The translations under genes and the position numbers were made by a program. DNA of 64,000 nt from Pseudomonas sp. (GTDB lineage Bacteria; Pseudomonadota; Gammaproteobacteria; Pseudomonadales; Pseudomonadaceae), in the NCBI RefSeq assembly GCF_030683065.1, contig NZ_JAUXMX010000050.1, forward strand, positions 1 to 64,000, in the 5' to 3' direction. Position 1 is the first letter of the stretch; the number at the start of each line of letters is the position of its first letter. The notes beneath the pieces were generated by a model. The model was not told the origin of the DNA, searched no databases, and was given only the letters and a program-made list of their open reading frames with translations. Below are positions 60,900 through 64,000 of this stretch, piece by piece.

Positions 60900-61862
60900 A
60901 TGGACGAACCGACTCAGCAACTCACCGACCACGACGAACCTACTGCGGCCGGCGATGACTACCAGAACGCATTGGCCAAGGGCTTTCTGCCAATACGCGA
61001 TGTTGCCCGGCTTACCGGCGTGAATGCCGTAACCCTGCGCGCCTGGGAGCGCCGCTATGGCCTGATCGTGCCGCACCGCACGCCAAAGGGCCATCGCCTG
61101 TATTCGGACGAACATGTGGCGCAAGTCCAGACCATCCTCACCTGGCTCAACCGGGGCGTCTCGGTTGGCCAGGTCAAAGGCCTGCTGCGCGCCAACCAGC
61201 CGGCGTTTGCCGAAGCCACTTCGCAATGGGATGAAAAATGCCAGCACCTGCAGGAAGCCATCTGCAACCTGGCGGAACGGCGCCTGGACGAGTGTTTCAA
61301 TAGCGAACTGGCCCTCTACCCGCCACACACCTTGTGCAAACAGCTGCTGCTGCCACTGCTCGATGCCCTTGAGCTGCGCTGGCGTGGCCAGTTTGGCGCC
61401 CAGGCCGAACGGGTGTTCTTTTACTCCTGGCTGCGCAGCAAGCTAGGCGCGCGGCTCTATCACAACAACCGCCAGCAGGGCGGCGCACCGCTGCTAATGG
61501 TCAATCTTTCCGACCTGCCGATGGAACCCGGCCTGTGGCTAACCGCCTGGCTGGCCAGCAGCGCCGGCTCGGCAGTAGAAGTATTCGACTGGCCATTGCC
61601 GCCAGCAGAACTGGCCATGGCAATCGAGCACATCCAGCCCAAGGCGTTGCTGCTGTATTCCAGCCAAGCGTTGAACAGCACACATTGGCCACGCTTGCAG
61701 GCCGGCTATGACTGCCCGTGCTTGGTCATCGGCCCTGCGGCGCACATTCATCATCAGGAGTTGCAGGCCCTGGCTCTGCAGAACAGTGCCCTGGGCATGG
61801 CGCAAGACCCGCTAAGCGCCCTGCAAATTCTCTCCGATCTCAACCTGCTGGACAGCCAATGA
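60900..61862 (+). CDS. MerR family light-response regulator, PplR/LitR-like
   Basis: This 320-residue regulator has a MerR DNA-binding domain (about 23-95; IRDVARLTGVNAVTLRAWERRYGL) and a C-terminal region of the B12-binding fold. In CarH the cobalamin ligands include an E-E-H and an E-x-H-x-x-G histidine. Here the matching segments read AERVFF and DLPMEPG, so both histidines are missing. That fits the P. putida PplR group, which acts without B12 and needs LOV photoreceptors. The operators upstream of its own operon suggest autoregulation. ATG 60900 was chosen over TTG 60894. Confidence 0.9.
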   Translation: MDEPTQQLTDHDEPTAAGDDYQNALAKGFLPIRDVARLTGVNAVTLRAWERRYGLIVPHRTPKGHRLYSDEHVAQVQTILTWLNRGVSVGQVKGLLRANQPAFAEATSQWDEKCQHLQEAICNLAERRLDECFNSELALYPPHTLCKQLLLPLLDALELRWRGQFGAQAERVFFYSWLRSKLGARLYHNNRQQGGAPLLMVNLSDLPMEPGLWLTAWLASSAGSAVEVFDWPLPPAELAMAIEHIQPKALLLYSSQALNSTHWPRLQAGYDCPCLVIGPAAHIHHQELQALALQNSALGMAQDPLSALQILSDLNLLDSQ

Positions 61863-63307
61863 CTACGCCACAACTGATATGGCTGCGCACCGACCTGCGT
61901 GTGCAGGACAACAGCGCACTGGCCGCAGCCATGGCAGCAGGACCAACGGTCGCCCTGTTTTTGCTCAGCCCCGCGCAATGGCAGGCCCACGACGATGCCC
62001 CGAGCAAGGTCGATTTCTGGTTGCGCAACCTGACCGAGCTGAGCCGTGAACTGGCTGCACTCAACGTGCCCCTGCTGGTGCGTCAGGCCGATGACTGGAG
62101 CGGCGCGCCACAGGTAATCGCCGAGCTTTGCCAGCAGTTGCAGATTGCTGCGGTACAGGTCAACGAGGAATATGGCGTTCACGAAAGTCGCCGTGACCAG
62201 GCCGTGGCCCAAGCCCTGGACGCACTCGGGATCAACTTCCACAGTCACCTCGACCAGCTATTCTTCAGGCCTGGTAGCGTGCTGACCAAATCTGGCGGCT
62301 ACTTCCAGGTCTATAGCCAGTTTCGCAAAGTCTGCTACCAGCGCCTGCACAGCGCCCTGCCCGCACTGATCCCGCACCCGACCGCACAGGCGACACTGAA
62401 TATCGCCAGCGACCCTGTTCCCGTTGCGGTAGCAGGCTTTACGCCACCCAGCGACAGCCTGCGCCAGCTATGGCCGGCGGGTGAGCAGGAAGCCCACAAC
62501 CGCTTACTGGCCTTTGCCGACGAGCAGATCAACTACTACCAGAGTGAGCGCGACTTCCCGGCAAAGCCCGGCACCAGCCGTCTGTCTGCCTACCTGGCCG
62601 CCGGCGTGCTGTCGCCACGTCAGTGCCTGCACGCCGCCCTGCAAGCCAACCAGGGCGAGTTCGACAGCGGCAATAGCGGCATTGTCACCTGGATCAACGA
62701 GCTGCTTTGGCGCGAGTTCTACAAACACATCCTGGTCGGCTACCCACGGGTATCCATGCGCCGCGCCTTTCGCCCGGACACCGACGCCCTGGCCTGGCGC
62801 CAGGCGCCGGACGAACTGGCTGCCTGGCAAGAGGGCCGTACCGGCTTGCCGATCATTGATGCCGCGATGCGCCAGCTGCTTGCCACCGGCTGGATGCACA
62901 ACCGCCTGCGCATGGTCGTGGCGATGTTCCTGACCAAGAACCTGTTGATTGACTGGCGCGAAGGGGAGCGTTTCTTTATGCGTCACCTGATCGACGGCGA
63001 CCTGGCGGCCAACAATGGCGGCTGGCAGTGGAGTTCATCCACCGGCACTGATTCGGCACCGTATTTCCGTATTTTCAACCCGCTCAGCCAATCCCAGCGC
63101 TTCGACCCGGACGGCACCTTTATCCGCCACTGGGTGCCGGAATTGACTGGCTTGAACAAAAAAGACATCCATAACCCGGCGGCCATGGGCGGTCTGTTCG
63201 GGATGGCGAATTACCCACGGCCCATCGTCGATCTGGCCAGCAGCCGCACCCGTGCGCTGGCGGCCTTCAAGCAGCTGCCGCATCTCGCGCCGGAGGCTCA
63301 TGCATGA
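61859..63307 (+). CDS. phrB: Deoxyribodipyrimidine photolyase (CPD photolyase)
   Basis: This 482-residue class I photolyase repairs cyclobutane pyrimidine dimers with blue light. It has an N-terminal antenna domain (IWLRTDLRVQDNSALAAA) and a FAD-binding C-terminal half. SRLSAYLAAGVLSPRQCLHA, INELLWREFYKHIL, the conserved tryptophans in GLPIIDAAMRQLLATGWMHNRLRM, and DGDLAANNGGWQWSSSTGTDSAPYFRIFNP are visible. ATG 61859 overlaps the previous stop by 4 bases. Confidence 0.96.
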   Translation: MTTPQLIWLRTDLRVQDNSALAAAMAAGPTVALFLLSPAQWQAHDDAPSKVDFWLRNLTELSRELAALNVPLLVRQADDWSGAPQVIAELCQQLQIAAVQVNEEYGVHESRRDQAVAQALDALGINFHSHLDQLFFRPGSVLTKSGGYFQVYSQFRKVCYQRLHSALPALIPHPTAQATLNIASDPVPVAVAGFTPPSDSLRQLWPAGEQEAHNRLLAFADEQINYYQSERDFPAKPGTSRLSAYLAAGVLSPRQCLHAALQANQGEFDSGNSGIVTWINELLWREFYKHILVGYPRVSMRRAFRPDTDALAWRQAPDELAAWQEGRTGLPIIDAAMRQLLATGWMHNRLRMVVAMFLTKNLLIDWREGERFFMRHLIDGDLAANNGGWQWSSSTGTDSAPYFRIFNPLSQSQRFDPDGTFIRHWVPELTGLNKKDIHNPAAMGGLFGMANYPRPIVDLASSRTRALAAFKQLPHLAPEAHA

Positions 63308-63726
63308 GTGATTTTCTGCGTCAATTCGCCCGTTCCTTCGCCACCCTGGACAAGGACAACCTTGCGAGCCTCGGCGATCTCTACAGCGACGACGCGCTGT
63401 TCCGCGACCCGCTGCATGAGGTACGCGGGCTGGCCAATATGCAACGCTACTTCACCGAGCTGTATAGCAATGTCAGCGAGCTGCGTTTCGATTTCTATGG
63501 CTTTGATCAGGTGCGCCCTGGCGAAGGCTACCTGCGCTGGACCATGAGCTACCGCCACCCGCGCCTGGCCGCCGGCCAACTGATTCGCGTGGAGGGCTGC
63601 TCCCACTTGCTGTGGACTGACAAAGTTCATCAGCACCGTGATTTCTTTGATGCAGGCAGTCTGCTCTACGAGCACCTGCCACTACTTGGCCGGGTCATCC
63701 GCTGGCTAAAAAGGAGACTGGCATGA
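63304..63726 (+). CDS. NTF2-like (SnoaL-type) family protein
   Basis: This 140-residue protein has the alpha+beta NTF2-like pattern: FARSFATLDKDNLASLGDLYSDDALFRDPLHEVRGLANMQRYFTELY. Function unknown; such proteins are often linked to photolyase and SDR genes in pseudomonads. It overlaps both neighbours by 4 bases, so it belongs to the photolyase operon. Confidence 0.85.
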   Translation: MSDFLRQFARSFATLDKDNLASLGDLYSDDALFRDPLHEVRGLANMQRYFTELYSNVSELRFDFYGFDQVRPGEGYLRWTMSYRHPRLAAGQLIRVEGCSHLLWTDKVHQHRDFFDAGSLLYEHLPLLGRVIRWLKRRLA

Positions 63727-64000
63727 GACGTATCTGGCTCACCGGCGCCAGCAGCGGCATCGGCGCCGCACTGGCCGAACTGTTGCTGCAACGCGGCTAC
63801 CGCCTCGCGCTCAGTGCGCGTACCACTGAACCTCTGCACGCGCTGGCCGAGCGCTACCCGGAACAGGTCCTGGTCGCCGCCGGCGACCTCAGCGACGCCA
63901 CCCAGGTACGGGCAATTGGCGAACGCATCGCTCAGGTATGGGGGGCACTGGACGGTGTGATTCTGAATGCCGGCACCTGCGAATACGTCGACGTGCAGAA
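63723..64000 (+). CDS. Short-chain dehydrogenase/reductase, partial (cut by window end)
   Basis: The first 92 codons encode an SDR. RRIWLTGASSGIGAALAELLLQRGYRLALSAR is the nucleotide-binding TGxxxGIG motif, and LDGVILNAGTCEYVDV contains NAG. The catalytic YxxxK lies beyond the window. Its ATG overlaps the NTF2-like stop, so it continues the operon. Confidence 0.88.
   Translation, partial: MRRIWLTGASSGIGAALAELLLQRGYRLALSARTTEPLHALAERYPEQVLVAAGDLSDATQVRAIGERIAQVWGALDGVILNAGTCEYVDVQ

Overview
This is 64 kb of a high-GC gammaproteobacterial chromosome, almost certainly a Pseudomonas. The evidence is the MvaT-type H-NS protein, a PA4642-family protein, PhaG and a class II PHA synthase relic, a sigma54-driven gcvH-gcvP-glyA-sdaA-gcvT operon, a PctA-like chemoreceptor, and several families of short palindromic intergenic repeats. 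I cannot name the species. There are no rRNA, tRNA, CRISPR, phage or insertion-sequence genes that I can see. The window ends inside an SDR gene.

Layout. 1-6.5 kb: a repeat element, an AraC regulator, a SWIM/SNF2 helicase, a DUF4105 membrane protein, PsiE and an SOS-controlled yebG. 6.6-8.7 kb: an eroded island with intact phaG between a broken PHA synthase relic and a yebG relic. 8.7-13.5 kb: a 2-oxoacid dehydrogenase E1alpha/E1beta/E2 set with a leucine-type dehydrogenase, plus a 156-bp partial duplication of the E2 5' end. 13.6-22.2 kb: a SirB1-like protein, a MalT-type LuxR regulator, the DUF1329/DUF1302 pair and an FAD amine oxidase-like gene. 22.2-30 kb: the glycine cleavage/serine operon with a -24/-12 promoter and 18-bp TyrR/GcsR-like boxes. 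30-42 kb: M14 carboxypeptidase, Sel1 lipoprotein, DMT exporter with an aldose-epimerase relic behind it, YjgR ATPase, amino-acid chemoreceptor, CBS protein, purU, mvaT and sbcB.

42.1-49 kb: six close-packed or overlapping genes (RDD, SpoIIM-like, DUF4129, DUF4350, MoxR ATPase, DUF58) forming a probable envelope system of unknown function. 49.1-58 kb: PA4642 family, SulP, hpt, upp, uraA-like permease, MFS, hemH and a TIGR01777 epimerase. 58.4-64 kb: a light-response cluster (renalase-like flavoprotein, TIGR02450 protein, YbgA-like protein, MerR/PplR-type regulator, photolyase, NTF2-like protein, SDR). Its main promoter carries two exact TGTACA-N12-TGTACA direct repeats, the operator described for P. 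putida PplR1.

How genes work together. The gcv operon converts glycine to one-carbon units, serine and then pyruvate, and purU nearby recycles formyl-folate. Leucine dehydrogenase probably feeds 2-oxo acids to the E1/E2 complex, which has no local E3. The light cluster looks autoregulated. The MerR protein lacks both histidines that bind cobalamin in CarH, so light must be sensed by another protein, as known for PplR with LOV partners. The strongest leads are the six-gene MoxR envelope operon, the light regulon with a possible extra site upstream of the hemH operon, and the three gene relics that record recent genome decay.
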